Shown: positions 18,491 to 29,026, counted from the first letter of the stretch. The stretch is DNA of 64,000 nt from Microbulbifer sp. A4B17 (GCF_003076275.1 NZ_CP029064.1:4869501-4933500), one strand, 5' to 3'. Numbers and translations: made by a program. Notes: generated from the letters alone by a model not told the origin.

Positions 18491-20101
18491 CTAGGGCCAC
18501 AGCAGTAGCACTATCGCAGCAATGCCCAATAACCAACCGGAGGGCGGCAACTGAGTCAGCCATTCCGGTTTACTGACGGCGATGGCGCCTACGCCCAACA
18601 CAACACCAACGACCCGCCGAATATATTGGCGCAGGCCACGGCGTTGCGAGCCCGCCAGCTGTTCGCCAATTATCTCTAACTGGGGCGCCAGTTCCCGTGA
18701 CTGCTCAAGTGCTGAGTACACCAGCTGTGGCATCTGCGGGAATTTCTCAAGCCACTCCGGACCGTAGCGCTTTATCTCACCCACAATTGTTTTGGGGTGG
18801 ATTCGATCACGCATCCAGCGCTCTAAAAATGGATGAGCAGTCTTCCACAGATCCAGCTGCGGATAAAGCTGTCGACCCAAGCCTTCGATATTCAACAGGG
18901 TCTTCTGTAACAGTACCAGCTGTGGCTGCACCACCATATCGAAACGGCGTGCTGTCTGGAACAAACTGATCAGAACCCGGGCGAAGGAGATCTCTCCCAG
19001 AGGTTTTTCAAAAATAGGCTCGCATACCGAGCGAATGGCGGATTCAAATGCGTTAATTGGCGTATCAGGCCGAACCCAACCACTTTGCACGTGCAGCTCC
19101 GCCACCATACGGTAATCGCGGCGAAACATCGCCAGGAGATTGCGCGCCAAATAGTATTGGTCTTCCCGCGTCAGGCTACCGACGATTGCGGTATCAATCG
19201 CAATATATTGCGGGCGTTGCGGGTGCTCCCTGGAGACAAAAATGTTGCCCGGGTGCATATCCGCATGGAAGAAGTTGTACTCGAATACCTGCTTAAAGAA
19301 GATCTCAACACCGCGCTCAGCCAGCAGCTGCATATTGGTGTCCTGGGCGCGAAGCTGGGCCAGGTCGGTGACGGGGATACCGTCGATGCGCTCCAACACC
19401 AGGACATTTTCGCGGGTGTAATCCCAGTGCACTTCGGGGATATACAACAGCGGGGAGTTGGTAAAGTTGCGGCGGAGCTGGGTGCCGTTGGCCGCTTCAC
19501 GAGTTAGGTCCAATTCACCTTCAATCGTGTGCCGATAGTCCTCAACCACCTCCACCGGGCGCATGCGGCGCCCTTCGGGCACAAAGCGTTCAATTCCACG
19601 AGCGATCACCCCCAGGAGCTTCAAGTCTTCCTGGATTACCTCATCAATGCCCGGGCGCAGTACTTTGACGACTACCGATTCGCCGCTCTTTAATTCAGCC
19701 GCATGCACCTGTGCAACTGAAGCCGCTGCCAGTGGCTGCTGATCAAATTTGGCGAAGACCTCATCCACCTTGGCACCAAGGGCTTCTTCGATCAGAGCCG
19801 TGCACTGGTCACTGGGGAAGGGCGGCACCTTGTCCTGTAAATAATCTAACTGCTCGACAATATCTGGCGGTAGCAGGTCGGGACGAGTGGAGAGAAGTTG
19901 GCCGAATTTAACGAAAATGGGGCCCAGCTCTTCCAAGGCTCGGCGCAGCCTTTCGCCCCGTGGCATCTTGGACTGCGGCAGCAACTTCACCGGAAGCAGT
20001 AATCCCCGCAACCACAGTGGGCGCTCCTCGGCTGGCAATAATTGATCGAGACGATAGCGCAGAAAAACCCGCGCAATTGTGAGACTTCGACGAACTGGCA
20101 A
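18491..20101 (-). CDS. ubiB: Ubiquinone biosynthesis atypical kinase/ATPase UbiB
   Basis: ADCK/UbiB-family protein-kinase-like ATPase required for aerobic ubiquinone synthesis. The family KxGQ motif is visible as [18 protein letters not shown] near residue 65, the Ala-rich nucleotide loop as AAASVAQVH, and catalytic-type motifs as [10 protein letters not shown] and IDTAIVG. Two hydrophobic segments at the C-terminus (about 490-536) anchor it to the inner membrane. It starts two bases after the ubiJ stop, so the two are coupled. Confidence 0.95.
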   Translation of the reverse strand: MPVRRSLTIARVFLRYRLDQLLPAEERPLWLRGLLLPVKLLPQSKMPRGERLRRALEELGPIFVKFGQLLSTRPDLLPPDIVEQLDYLQDKVPPFPSDQCTALIEEALGAKVDEVFAKFDQQPLAAASVAQVHAAELKSGESVVVKVLRPGIDEVIQEDLKLLGVIARGIERFVPEGRRMRPVEVVEDYRHTIEGELDLTREAANGTQLRRNFTNSPLLYIPEVHWDYTRENVLVLERIDGIPVTDLAQLRAQDTNMQLLAERGVEIFFKQVFEYNFFHADMHPGNIFVSREHPQRPQYIAIDTAIVGSLTREDQYYLARNLLAMFRRDYRMVAELHVQSGWVRPDTPINAFESAIRSVCEPIFEKPLGEISFARVLISLFQTARRFDMVVQPQLVLLQKTLLNIEGLGRQLYPQLDLWKTAHPFLERWMRDRIHPKTIVGEIKRYGPEWLEKFPQMPQLVYSALEQSRELAPQLEIIGEQLAGSQRRGLRQYIRRVVGVVLGVGAIAVSKPEWLTQLPPSGWLLGIAAIVLLLWP

Positions 20102-20103
20102 AA

Positions 20104-20733
20104 CTACTCGGCCTCCCTGCGGGAAAACTTTTCTTCCAGCAAGCGTACGCGCGCCTCGAGCCGTTCAGCAGCTAGAGAGGCCTCGGCCAGGTCTTCGACA
20201 AATGCCTCAAACTGGGCCTGGGGCGGAGTCAGCTGCCACTCCTCACTGATAGCCTCTGCCGCCACTTCAGGCGCCCGATTCAGGTTGCCTCCCAACCAGC
20301 GGGCAGCATCGCGCAGGACATTGCCAATTGAGTGGGCGGGAATATCGCCAACCACTTGTGCCAACGGCGCTTCCCAATCGATATCCAGGTCACTCAAGAT
20401 CCATTGCAGTTCTGCCAGCAGGGCACTGGAACCGCTCACTGACACCCCCAGTCCGGCAGGAGTTGCATCCGGGTCTTTGATCAGGCGTACAAAAGACAGC
20501 GCTGAGCCGCTCAACTGGGTGGTAACTTCCCCCTCCCAGTGCTGGCGCACCCGCACCTGGTCACCCTCAATACACAGGCAAAACTGTAGTTGCGGGGCGG
20601 TTAAATTCAGCGCCATGATTTTTCCATCCAGTGCGGAAAGGCGCTCGCGTGTCGCCGGGTCATACTGGAGAGCAGCATTAATTGTGGTTTCCAGCGCGGC
20701 ATCAAAGCCCGCGCGAAAAGTGGGGTCGCTCAT
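20104..20733 (-). CDS. ubiJ: Ubiquinone biosynthesis accessory factor UbiJ
   Basis: Lipid-binding SCP2-domain protein of the Ubi complex that carries the hydrophobic ubiquinone precursors. 209 residues: SCP2-like domain at about 15-110 ([25 protein letters not shown]), a helical C-terminal part, and a final coiled coil ([17 protein letters not shown]). Position between ubiE and ubiB is the conserved arrangement and gives most of the confidence. Confidence 0.92.
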   Translation of the reverse strand: MSDPTFRAGFDAALETTINAALQYDPATRERLSALDGKIMALNLTAPQLQFCLCIEGDQVRVRQHWEGEVTTQLSGSALSFVRLIKDPDATPAGLGVSVSGSSALLAELQWILSDLDIDWEAPLAQVVGDIPAHSIGNVLRDAARWLGGNLNRAPEVAAEAISEEWQLTPPQAQFEAFVEDLAEASLAAERLEARVRLLEEKFSRREAE

Positions 20734-20788
20734 GGCGGTTTACGGCCTCGTGCCTGCGCTCAGAGAAAAAATAGGCTTATGCAGTTTT

Positions 20789-21538
20789 TCAGGGCTTGAT
20801 GCCCCGATGCAAAGCGACAATTCCGCCGGTCATGTTGTGGAATTCACAATCGACAAAACCGGCATCCGCCATCATCCCCTTGAGGGTTTCCTGATCTGGA
20901 TGCATGCGGATACTCTCCGCCAGGTAGCGATAGCTGTCCGCATCATTGGCAACCAGCTTGCCCATAAATGGCAACAGGCGGAAAGAGTACTGATCGTAGA
21001 CTTTCTCCAACAGCTTCGACTGGGGCTTGGAAAACTCCAGCACTAACAGTCGGCCACCGGGTTTCAACACGCGCAACATGGAGCGCAGTGCCAGGTCCTT
21101 ATCGGTGACATTGCGCAGGCCGAAAGCGATCGTGATGCAATCAAAGGTATTGTCCGGGAAGGGCAGGTACTGGGCATCCGCCTGCACCGGCACCACGTTG
21201 CCGGCGATTCCCCGATCGAGCAGGCGATCGCGACCCACTCTCAACATAGATTCGTTGATGTCCGCCAATACTACCTGGCCGCTGGCACCCACAATGCGGG
21301 AGAAGCGCGCGGTGAGGTCACCGGTACCCCCGGCGATATCGAGAATACTTTGGCCCCGTCGGGCCCCGGACAATTCGATAGTGAAGCGCTTCCAGAGGCG
21401 ATGAACACCTCCAGACATCAAGTCGTTCATTACATCGTAACGGGCTGCTACAGAGTGGAACACTTCTGCCACACGACCGGCCTTTTCTTCCACCGGCACT
21501 TCCTGGTAGCCGAAGTGGGTGGTCTTGCGATCCTTCAT
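20789..21538 (-). CDS. ubiE: Ubiquinone/menaquinone C-methyltransferase UbiE
   Basis: SAM-dependent C-methylation of the quinone ring. 249 residues. It has the UbiE signatures [18 protein letters not shown] and, near the C-terminus, [14 protein letters not shown], with the SAM loop [11 protein letters not shown] between them. ATG 21538 starts [12 protein letters not shown], the usual beginning of the family; a further 25 in-frame upstream codons are not supported. It heads the leftward ubiE-ubiJ-ubiB-hisI-hisE-tatABC run and is divergent from the CHAD gene. Confidence 0.96.
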   Translation of the reverse strand: MKDRKTTHFGYQEVPVEEKAGRVAEVFHSVAARYDVMNDLMSGGVHRLWKRFTIELSGARRGQSILDIAGGTGDLTARFSRIVGASGQVVLADINESMLRVGRDRLLDRGIAGNVVPVQADAQYLPFPDNTFDCITIAFGLRNVTDKDLALRSMLRVLKPGGRLLVLEFSKPQSKLLEKVYDQYSFRLLPFMGKLVANDADSYRYLAESIRMHPDQETLKGMMADAGFVDCEFHNMTGGIVALHRGIKP

Positions 21539-21661
21539 GCTATGCCTGCTGAGCGAAAACTTTAAAAGGCCATTGTACATTGCCGGAGCCAGTGGGGCAC
21601 CGCTTGAAATCAAGCAGAGCGGAAACCACTAAAATTTAGTGGGATCACCCGGGACTGTTCT

Positions 21662-22474
21662 ATGAGCTATCAATTCCAATGTGACTCTCCTTTTCCCGAG
21701 CAAATCAAATCTATCGCCCAGGCAGAAGTAACGGCGGCAAACGGATACTTGCTCCGCAACGGAGGGGAAACTGCCGTCCACGAACTGCGCAAACGCTGCA
21801 AGAAAATTCGCGCGCTACTGCGCCTGGTCCGTAAGCCAATCGGTAGCGCTTTTCAGCATGAAAATAGCCACTATCAAAATTTGGCAAGCACTCTGGCCCA
21901 CACCCGAGACCTCACTGCCCTGCGTGTCGCTTTATTGAGCTTGGCGCCACCACATCATTTTCACAGGTTACACCACCTGCTGAACGAACTGATCCAGTCA
22001 GAGCAAAACCACTCAGCGGTAAAGGTGGCATTGAGGCTCCTCGAAAAAGGACAGGGGCGAATCCCATCATGGCCCCTCGAAAACCTCGATTGGAGTGATG
22101 CGGAACAGGGTTACCTGTACGGCTACCGTAAAGCTTTAAACGCATGGCACAAAGTGCGCAGGCACAAAAATGCGGATCGCCTGCATCTGCTGCGTAAAAG
22201 AGCCAAGGATCACTGGTACCAGAGCCGTTTATTAAAGAGGCGCTACCCACTTACCCTGGGCGAGCGATGCAAATCATTAAAGGCGTTGGGGCAGGCGCTG
22301 GGTGACTGGCGTGATCTACACCTGCTGGCACGGCTGGTAATCGTTCAGGGGGATAAACTGCAAAGTGAATTCGGCACAGTGTTAAAAATTATCCGGCACC
22401 GGCAAACCTTGCTAATGAAAGAGATCGAAGCGCTCTGTGAGGCGCTTTTCTCCAAGCCACATTTCAAATTTTGA
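21662..22474 (+). CDS. CHAD domain protein
   Basis: Stand-alone CHAD (conserved histidine alpha-helical) protein, 270 residues. The first conserved block is visible as AVHELRKRCKKIRALLRLVR (about 39-58) and a second as LRKRAKDHWYQSRLLKRR; the many Arg, Lys and His line a basic groove. CHAD proteins bind polyphosphate in characterised cases. No CYTH catalytic domain is fused here. It converges on two alkaline phosphatase genes, which hints at a phosphate-related neighbourhood, but that link is inference. Confidence 0.85.
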   Translation: MSYQFQCDSPFPEQIKSIAQAEVTAANGYLLRNGGETAVHELRKRCKKIRALLRLVRKPIGSAFQHENSHYQNLASTLAHTRDLTALRVALLSLAPPHHFHRLHHLLNELIQSEQNHSAVKVALRLLEKGQGRIPSWPLENLDWSDAEQGYLYGYRKALNAWHKVRRHKNADRLHLLRKRAKDHWYQSRLLKRRYPLTLGERCKSLKALGQALGDWRDLHLLARLVIVQGDKLQSEFGTVLKIIRHRQTLLMKEIEALCEALFSKPHFKF

Positions 22475-22488
22475 CTGAAAGAGATGAA

Positions 22489-22518
22489 CGGTGTGGCTGA
22501 ATAATTTCACCCACACCG
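22489..22518. terminator. Possible bidirectional terminator
   Basis: An 8-bp repeat CGGTGTGG/CCACACCG with a 14-base loop in the 54-base gap between the convergent CHAD and alkaline phosphatase genes. No clear T tract follows on either side, so it is only a candidate. Confidence 0.35.
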
Positions 22519-22528
22519 ACAGCAACGC

Positions 22529-24091
22529 TTACTGCTCCAATAATCCACCAGCACGCGCCATTACATGGAACAGGAAATTCTGCTCGTTAGTGCCGCTCAC
22601 CAGGTGCGCACCCGGTCCGCGCGCCCAAACACCCACATCTTCACCGGCGTGGGACTCACTGCTCATGGGAATCAGGGCATCCTGCTGGTAATCCAGTGCG
22701 GCAGTGTCTGTGCTGACCAGGCTCGGACGTGCTCCGCTGTCACCGGCGCTGTAGCCCGGGCCATTGGCATAGCTCAGAGTGGTGTAGGGCAGTCCATCTT
22801 CGGCCAGGGCATGGGAGGTTTCCGCTTCGCCACTACCGTCATTGCCAATCACTTTACCGAGAATCGGGTTACCGCGGGTGGGGTAGCCGGCGATAGTCAT
22901 CACGTGGCTGTGATCCGCAGTAACAACAATCAGGGTATCTTCTGCACTGGTATTATCCATGGCGTACTGGATCGCTTCGGCAAATTCCACCGCATCGGTC
23001 AGCGCGCGATAGGCGTTGCCGGCGTGGTGACCGTGGTCGATACGACCCGATTCCACCATCAGGAAGTAGCCGTCCTCATTTTTCTGCAGCATCTCGAGAC
23101 CTTTGGCGGTCATCTCTGACAGGGAGGGCTCACCGGCTTTATCGTCCTCGCGAACGGCTTCATATTCCATGTGTGAGGAATTAAACAGACCGAACAGCTT
23201 GTCGGTTGCGGAGGCATCTACGGCTTCAAAAGCGGTGGTGTCTTCAACGTAAGCAATATTGTTTACACCGTCGTCGTAACGGACCTTCCATTCATCCACC
23301 AGGTTGCGCCCATCTTCACGGCGCCCCGCTTCACCTTCAATATCGGTAATATCGGTGGGCAGGAAGTTGCGACGACCACCGCCCATCACCACATCGATAC
23401 CATCACCGGCTTCAAACTCTATCAGTTGAGCGGCGATATCGGTGCAGCCATCCGGGGCTGCTTCCTCCCAGCCGCGCTCAGGCACCTTGGCATAAGTAGC
23501 CGCCGGGGTAGCGTGGGTGATACGCGCGGTGCTAATAATACCGGTGCTCTTGCCCAGGTCTTCAGCCAGCTCAATTGCCGTCGTCAGCGGGTACTCGAGG
23601 CTGGCAGCACAATCGCCGCGCGCAACATTTTCGGCAACGCTCAATACACCGGCCTTGGTTTTAACACCGGTTACCAGTGCAGTCATGGTGCCGGCAGAAT
23701 CCGGGGTCTGCTGGTTGGTGTTGTAAGTTTTGACCAGACCGGCAAACGGCATTTTCTCAAAGCTCAGCTGGTATTCCTCACCGTCGAGGCCCTGCTGCTG
23801 ACCTGCCAGGATACGGGCGGCGGTCACTGTGGAGATACCCATACCATCGCCAACGAACAGGATAATGTTCTTGGCGGCACCGGGGGTGTTATTGATTTCT
23901 ACAGCGCTCGCTTCTTCGATCGCCTGCTGGGCTTCCTGGAACCAGCTACTGTTGCTCTGAGCAGAGGAAACACCGACATGCTCCTCCTCGGGTAATTCCA
24001 CTACGTCGTCAGAGTTTGAGTTGTCGTCGCTACAGGCGGTGGCCAGTAGGGCGACAGAGAAAGCCAGTACTGTTTTCTTAAAATGTCTCAT
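22529..24091 (-). CDS. Alkaline phosphatase, lipoprotein form
   Basis: PhoA-family phosphomonoesterase, 520 residues. A lipoprotein signal ends at Cys20 (LLATAC), then an acidic linker. Active-site elements: metal ligand Asp82 in VGDGMG, nucleophile Ser132 in TPDSAGTMTA, metal-binding ESGRIDHGHHAGN and ADHSHV in the C-terminal half, and a last conserved His in SESHAGEDV. It follows the secreted paralogue at 24108-25643 by 16 bases in the same direction, so the two form an operon. The lipid anchor should retain this copy at a membrane, while the other is released to the periplasm. Confidence 0.93.
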   Translation of the reverse strand: MRHFKKTVLAFSVALLATACSDDNSNSDDVVELPEEEHVGVSSAQSNSSWFQEAQQAIEEASAVEINNTPGAAKNIILFVGDGMGISTVTAARILAGQQQGLDGEEYQLSFEKMPFAGLVKTYNTNQQTPDSAGTMTALVTGVKTKAGVLSVAENVARGDCAASLEYPLTTAIELAEDLGKSTGIISTARITHATPAATYAKVPERGWEEAAPDGCTDIAAQLIEFEAGDGIDVVMGGGRRNFLPTDITDIEGEAGRREDGRNLVDEWKVRYDDGVNNIAYVEDTTAFEAVDASATDKLFGLFNSSHMEYEAVREDDKAGEPSLSEMTAKGLEMLQKNEDGYFLMVESGRIDHGHHAGNAYRALTDAVEFAEAIQYAMDNTSAEDTLIVVTADHSHVMTIAGYPTRGNPILGKVIGNDGSGEAETSHALAEDGLPYTTLSYANGPGYSAGDSGARPSLVSTDTAALDYQQDALIPMSSESHAGEDVGVWARGPGAHLVSGTNEQNFLFHVMARAGGLLEQ

Positions 24092-24107
24092 GGTGAATTA
24101 CCCCCAG

Positions 24108-25643
24108 TTATTCTTCTGTCAGCGACAGGTCGGTCGCAGCAGTCATCACGTGGAAGACTGCACTCTGCTCCAGGCTACCTTGTACCCGCTCGGCGCCGGC
24201 GCCGATAGCGTGTAAGCTGATATCCTCGCCTGCATGGCTCTCAGACTCCAGGTGCACCATTGCTTCCTGGTGGAAGCCCGGCGCTTCGGTATCCACGCCG
24301 GAGAGATCCTTACGTCCGGTATCGGCGGCGATATCGTAGCGCTCATCCGCGTCGGTATTTTCACCTAAATCGGCATAACCCAGGCCATTGGCATAGCTCA
24401 GGGTGGTGTAAGGTTTACCGTCCGCGGCAAGACCTTCTTCCGCTTCTGCGGCACCGCTGCTGTCATTCTCAACCACTTTACCGAGTATCGGGTTACCGCG
24501 AGTCGGATAGCCGGCGATAGTCATCACATGGCTGTGGTCGGCGGTCACCAGGATTAAAGTATCTTCAAGATCCACTTTATCCAAAGCAACCTGTACCGCA
24601 TCCGCAAAGGCAATGGCATCGTGCAAAGCGTTGTAGGCATTGCCGGCGTGGTGGCCGTGGTCGATACGCCCGGACTCTACCATCAGGAAGTAGCCATCGC
24701 TGTCTTTTTCCAACAGCTCGATGGCGGTATCGGTCATCTCGGCAATGCTCGGCTCATCGCTGTCCTTGGCGATGCGATCCGCATCGTAACTCATGTGGCT
24801 GCTGGTGAAGAGCCCCAATAATTTATCAGTGGAGGCAATATCGACGCCCTCCAGCTCGGAGCCACTCTCCACGTACACAGCAGTCTGCTCACCGTCATAG
24901 CGCTCCAGCCATTCACTGGTCAGGTCGCGGCCGTCTTCTCGCTTGCCATCGTTGTCGGTGGTAACAAAGTTGCGGCGGCCACCGCCGAGCATGACATCGA
25001 TACCGTCGCCGGCAGACATCTCAACCATCTGCGAGGCGATATCGGAACAATCACCCTCGGCGGAATACTCCCAGTTGCGCTCCGGGCTGCGCGAGTAAGT
25101 AGCTGCGGGCGTGGCGTGGGTCAGTCGCGCAGTGGAAACAATACCGGTGGCCTTGCCACGGCTCTCCACCATTTCCAGAAAGGTATTTAATTCCTTACCC
25201 TCGGTGCTGGCGCAATCAGCTCGCAGTGCATCGCCGTCGATATTAATTACACCGGCGCGGGTTTTTACACCGGTCATCATGGCGGTCATGGTACCGGCAG
25301 AATCCGGGGTCTGCTGATTGGTGTTGTAGGTTTTGATCAGTGCGGTATACGGAAACTCTTCAAAAGAGAGCGCATTTTCTTCGCCGCTCTCACCGACTAG
25401 CTGGCCTTCAAGGATACGGGCGGCAGTTAAAGTGGAAATACCCATTCCATCGCCGACAAACAGAATCACATTCTTCGCAGTTTTTTCCTCGCGGGAAAGC
25501 GAAGCACGCTCTTCCAATCTGTCAGCACTTTCCGTGTACCAGGCACTGTTGGTTTGGTAGTCGGGCAGGGTTGCCGCTGAAACAGCGGAAGCGAGAGGAA
25601 TCAGACAAAAGGCGCTGAGTGCGCGGACAATTGTTTTTGCCAC
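24108..25643 (-). CDS. Alkaline phosphatase, secreted form
   Basis: PhoA-family phosphatase, 511 residues, with a cleavable Sec signal (residues 1-23, cut after VSA). Same catalytic elements as the neighbour: Asp65 in VGDGMG, nucleophile Ser115 in TPDSAGTMTA, ESGRIDHGHHAGN and ADHSHV. The two proteins are clear paralogues, with long nearly identical stretches around the metal sites. The start is a GTG at 25643 with a strong GGAGG ribosome-binding site. A long inverted repeat lies in the leader. Confidence 0.94.
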   Translation of the reverse strand: MAKTIVRALSAFCLIPLASAVSAATLPDYQTNSAWYTESADRLEERASLSREEKTAKNVILFVGDGMGISTLTAARILEGQLVGESGEENALSFEEFPYTALIKTYNTNQQTPDSAGTMTAMMTGVKTRAGVINIDGDALRADCASTEGKELNTFLEMVESRGKATGIVSTARLTHATPAATYSRSPERNWEYSAEGDCSDIASQMVEMSAGDGIDVMLGGGRRNFVTTDNDGKREDGRDLTSEWLERYDGEQTAVYVESGSELEGVDIASTDKLLGLFTSSHMSYDADRIAKDSDEPSIAEMTDTAIELLEKDSDGYFLMVESGRIDHGHHAGNAYNALHDAIAFADAVQVALDKVDLEDTLILVTADHSHVMTIAGYPTRGNPILGKVVENDSSGAAEAEEGLAADGKPYTTLSYANGLGYADLGENTDADERYDIAADTGRKDLSGVDTEAPGFHQEAMVHLESESHAGEDISLHAIGAGAERVQGSLEQSAVFHVMTAATDLSLTEE

Positions 25644-25653
25644 GGGGACCTCC

Positions 25654-25686
25654 GGGACTCGTTAATTTGGCGAGCATTAGAGTCCC
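25654..25686 (-). promoter_or_regulatory. Inverted repeat in the alkaline phosphatase leader
   Basis: GGGACTC and GAGTCCC, 19 bases apart, just upstream of the GGAGG ribosome-binding site; an inner CTCG/CGAG pair can extend the structure. It may be an operator or an RNA hairpin controlling translation. Only one Pho-box-like half (TTGTCAT near 25693) is visible upstream, so PhoB control is not established. Confidence 0.4.
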
Positions 25687-25891
25687 GAAATATGACAAAA
25701 GAATTACGCGCCGGTTAAGTTGTTAAAATCTTTAACTACCAAGTCGCCAGATATCAATGAAATACTAAAAATCGACGACATTTGGCGCAGATGTACCAAA
25801 AATAAATTGTTTAAACGACAAGTTATGGTTAGAAGTGGAGGAGGGAGGTACCGCCCCTGAGGAGCGGTTTTCATTACCGATCAATTTGCCA

Positions 25892-26266
25892 CTAGCCGAT
25901 AAACTTCACCACACTCTCATCCGGGTCGCGGCCCTGGCCAGCATCGCGCAGACGCTGGAGGTAAGCCTCCCAGTTAGCAGCGTAGTTTTCAGCTAAGTCG
26001 TGCAAATACTCCCAGGTAAAAATACCGGTGTCGTGGCCATCGTCGAAATCGATTTTTAGTGCATAGCGGCCAGCCGCCTCCACCGTATCAATACCCACAT
26101 GCATTTTGCCACTGACCAGCACCGGTTCGCTGGCACCGTGGCCACGCACCTCAGCGCTGGGGGAGTAGACGCGCAGATACTCTGCCGGCAAGGTAAATTC
26201 AACATCGCCAAATACCAGGTGCAGACTTTTCTCTGCGCGATTTAGTCGGATTTTTTGCGGTTTCAT
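25892..26266 (-). CDS. DUF971 (GBBH-like N-terminal domain) protein
   Basis: 124 residues, similar to the N-terminal domain of gamma-butyrobetaine hydroxylase but without the oxygenase part. Conserved features are the LPAEYLRVYSPSAEVRGHG stretch, the IDFDDGHDTGIFTWEYLHDL stretch and a short C-terminal extension. Related small proteins have been tied to iron-sulfur or metal handling, but no function can be read here. It follows hslU by four bases, the same order as in Pseudomonas. Confidence 0.85.
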   Translation of the reverse strand: MKPQKIRLNRAEKSLHLVFGDVEFTLPAEYLRVYSPSAEVRGHGASEPVLVSGKMHVGIDTVEAAGRYALKIDFDDGHDTGIFTWEYLHDLAENYAANWEAYLQRLRDAGQGRDPDESVVKFIG

Positions 26267-26270
26267 TGAT

Positions 26271-27587
26271 CTACAAGATAAAGCGCGACAGGTCTTCGTT
26301 CTGGCTCAACTCGCCCAGATGGCTGTCCACATAGGCGGCATCAATGTTCAGCGAAGTATTGCCATCGCCCGCATCAAAGGAAATTTCCTCCAGCAAGCGC
26401 TCCAGTACCGTATGCAGTCGGCGCGCACCGATATTCTCGGTGCGCTCATTCACCTCGAAGGCCACTTCCGCGATGCGGCGAATACCGTCTTCACTAAATT
26501 GCAGTTCCAACCCCTCTGTGGCCAGCAATGCTTTTTGCTGCTCGGTAAGGGAAGCGGATGGCTCGGTGAGGATGCGCTCGAAATCTGCGGAGCTCAGCGA
26601 ATTCAATTCCACGCGAATGGGCAGACGACCCTGCAACTCGGGAATCAGGTCCGAGGGCTTGGACAGGTGGAAAGCGCCGGAGGCAATAAACAGGATATGA
26701 TCGGTTTTGATCATGCCGTACTTGGTATTAACCGTGCTGCCTTCAATCAGTGGCAGCAGGTCGCGCTGTACCCCTTCGCGGGAAACATCGGCACCGCCGC
26801 TCTCCTGGCGCTTGGCAACCTTATCGATTTCATCGATAAATACGATGCCATTTTGCTCAGCAGCGCTGATCGCACGGGTCTTAACGTCTTCGTCATTGAC
26901 CAGCTTGGCCGCTTCCTCGTCGGTAAGCTGTTTGAGGGCCTGTTTCACCGGCAGCTTGCTCTTGCGGGTCTTGCCCTGGGACATATTCGAGAACATGCCC
27001 TGAAGCTGGTTAGTCATCTCCTCCATGCCGGGAGGGGCCATAATCTCAACGCCCATGGGCGCAGCGGCCAGATCCACCTCAACCTCTTTGTCATCGAGAT
27101 CACCTTCCCGCAACTTCTTGCGGAACAGCTGGCGAGTACTGGAATCCTTATCGGTGGGCTCGGTGGAGCGCGCCGGTGGCAGCAGGGCATCAAGGATGCG
27201 CTCTTCTGCGGCGTCCATGGCGCGCTGTTCAACACCAGCCATGGCCTGCTCGCGTTCCTGCTTCACTGCCATCTCAACAAGATCGCGGACAATAGACTCT
27301 ACATCCCGACCGACATAGCCCACTTCGGTAAATTTAGTCGCCTCTACCTTGATAAAGGGCGCGTTCGCCAGTTTGGCCAGGCGGCGGGCAATTTCCGTCT
27401 TGCCCACGCCGGTAGGGCCGATCATCAAAATATTTTTTGGCGTGATCTCGGCACGCAGGTCTTCACTAACCTGCATACGGCGCCAGCGGTTGCGCAGCGC
27501 AATGGCTACCGCACGCTTGGCCTCCTGCTGGCCGACAATATGGCGGTCGAGTTCGTGGACAATTTCTCTGGGTGTCATCTGGGACAT
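26271..27587 (-). CDS. hslU: ATP-dependent protease ATPase subunit HslU
   Basis: AAA+ unfoldase that feeds the HslV peptidase. 438 residues with the N-terminal [16 protein letters not shown], Walker [10 protein letters not shown], an intermediate domain (about 110-240), Walker B VFIDEIDK and the C-terminal [18 protein letters not shown] sensor 2 region. The C-terminal residues DLSRFIL end in the hydrophobic tail that docks into HslV. Downstream of hslV by 73 bases in the same leftward operon. Confidence 0.97.
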   Translation of the reverse strand: MSQMTPREIVHELDRHIVGQQEAKRAVAIALRNRWRRMQVSEDLRAEITPKNILMIGPTGVGKTEIARRLAKLANAPFIKVEATKFTEVGYVGRDVESIVRDLVEMAVKQEREQAMAGVEQRAMDAAEERILDALLPPARSTEPTDKDSSTRQLFRKKLREGDLDDKEVEVDLAAAPMGVEIMAPPGMEEMTNQLQGMFSNMSQGKTRKSKLPVKQALKQLTDEEAAKLVNDEDVKTRAISAAEQNGIVFIDEIDKVAKRQESGGADVSREGVQRDLLPLIEGSTVNTKYGMIKTDHILFIASGAFHLSKPSDLIPELQGRLPIRVELNSLSSADFERILTEPSASLTEQQKALLATEGLELQFSEDGIRRIAEVAFEVNERTENIGARRLHTVLERLLEEISFDAGDGNTSLNIDAAYVDSHLGELSQNEDLSRFIL

Positions 27588-27660
27588 ACAAATTCCTGCA
27601 AAAATTCTTGCGGGGGCTTAAACAGCCCGCCAGCCGGTCACTCTAGGGTGTACCCGGTAA

Positions 27661-28200
27661 TCAATAAGCCAGTTCTTCAATGGTGTGGTTCTGGTTGGTG
27701 TACACACAGATATCACCGGCGATCTTCAGTCCCTGCTCCACAATAGAGCGGGCATCCATATCGGTATTGTCCAGCAGCGCGCGGGCTGCCGACTGGGCGA
27801 AGGGGCCACCGGAACCGATAGCAATCAGGTCGTCTTCCGGCTGAATCACGTCGCCATTACCGGTCACAATCAAACTGGCAGTGGAATCGGCAACCGCCAG
27901 CAGGGCCTCCAAGCGGCGCAGGGCGCGGTCGGTACGCCAATCTTTGGCCAACTCCACAGCGGCGCGGGTCAGCTGGCCACCGTGGGCCTCAAGCTTGGCT
28001 TCAAAACGTTCGAACAGGGTGAAAGCGTCTGCAGTACCACCGGCAAAACCGGCAATAACCTTATCTTTGTACAGGCGACGCACCTTGCGCGCATTGCCTT
28101 TCATAACGGTGTTGCCCATGGACACCTGGCCGTCGCCGCCAATCACAACTTTGCCGTTGCGGCGACAGGATAAAATAGTAGTTCCGCGATACTGTTCCAA
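27661..28200 (-). CDS. hslV: ATP-dependent protease subunit HslV
   Basis: Threonine peptidase of the HslUV heat-shock protease. The catalytic Thr begins [10 protein letters not shown], as in E. coli TTIVSVRRNG. The best start is a TTG at 28200 with an AGAGGT ribosome-binding site, giving 179 residues and a six-residue leader (initiator plus EQYRG) before the catalytic Thr; E. coli has only Met there. The leader must be removed for activity. Other family blocks: [51 protein letters not shown]. An open frame extends 42 bases further upstream but lacks a supported start. Confidence 0.94.
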   Translation of the reverse strand: MEQYRGTTILSCRRNGKVVIGGDGQVSMGNTVMKGNARKVRRLYKDKVIAGFAGGTADAFTLFERFEAKLEAHGGQLTRAAVELAKDWRTDRALRRLEALLAVADSTASLIVTGNGDVIQPEDDLIAIGSGGPFAQSAARALLDNTDMDARSIVEQGLKIAGDICVYTNQNHTIEELAY

Positions 28201-28365
28201 TGGAGACCTCTCGGATTGCGCGTGTACTCTGGCAGCGGGCATCGAAGTGCCCGCGCCGGGGAATTGTCTTCAGACTAGGTAAGTGAGGACGGTGCGCGCC
28301 GATTTCAATAAGAGAGGTCACAATTACTGAGTGGGGCAACACACCTTAATAAACGGAATTGATGG

Positions 28366-28944
28366 TCACTGGGTCGCCGGGCGTTTTAGCACCAGCGGCA
28401 TCAGGCGATGCTCAGCCAATGTTTGGCGCGCTTTGGCCATCCGGGAGCGGTTGCTGTAAGGGCCCACCAATACCCGGTGCCAGGTACCCCGGTTATCGGT
28501 GGCCGATTCCACTTTGACATCCAGGTTGGCCAGGGTCAGCTCAACGCGCAGGCGCTCCGCTTCAGAGGCATCGCGAAACGATGCCGCCTGCAGGATATAT
28601 ACCTGTGCCGGGGTGCTGCGATCGGGTTCCGATGAGCTACTGCTCTGGGAATTGTTGGTGGAGTCACTGCGGCGCGCCGGCTGTGCCACTTTGGGCGGGG
28701 GTACCGTGACTTCGTTTTCTTTTAATTTTGTATAAAAGTCAAAACGCGGTTGAGGCGATGTTTCCTCTCGCTGCTGCACCGCCTTTGGCTTAATACTGCT
28801 TATTGCCCGGCTGTCCTTGTCCATGCCCTGGAGAAACAGTACGGCCACCGCAAAGCCACCGACAAAATTCCCCAGGACAAACCAAACCCATGCGGGTTTG
28901 CCTGCGGCTTTTTTACTGCGGCGATTACTGGTGCGACGGCTCAT
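28366..28944 (-). CDS. FtsN-like SPOR-domain protein
   Basis: 192 residues: basic cytoplasmic N-terminus, one membrane helix (about 19-40), a low-complexity Ser/Pro linker, and a C-terminal SPOR domain (about 112-190, VYILQAASFRDASEAERLRVEL ending in RVLVGPYSNRSRMAKARQTL). SPOR domains bind denuded septal peptidoglycan, so a role at the division site is expected. The place between priA and hslV is the usual one for the FtsN-like protein in pseudomonads, but argS, which is normally in between, is missing here. Confidence 0.85.
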   Translation of the reverse strand: MSRRTSNRRSKKAAGKPAWVWFVLGNFVGGFAVAVLFLQGMDKDSRAISSIKPKAVQQREETSPQPRFDFYTKLKENEVTVPPPKVAQPARRSDSTNNSQSSSSSEPDRSTPAQVYILQAASFRDASEAERLRVELTLANLDVKVESATDNRGTWHRVLVGPYSNRSRMAKARQTLAEHRLMPLVLKRPATQ

Positions 28945-29026
28945 CGAAAATTTCTTCCCTGCAAGGTTTTAACGGTTTGTGAATTGTACCGCCAATTTAG
29001 TGCCAGGCGCGTAACCCAGCGCATAT

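Noticed and set aside
25687..25760. Pho box upstream of the alkaline phosphatases
   Set aside because: Only one TGTCAT half-site is visible; a second copy with 11-base phase is missing.
28201..28365. Sigma-32 promoter for hslV
   Set aside because: A TTGAAA resembling the -35 is present leftward, but no CCCCAT-like -10 lies at the right distance.
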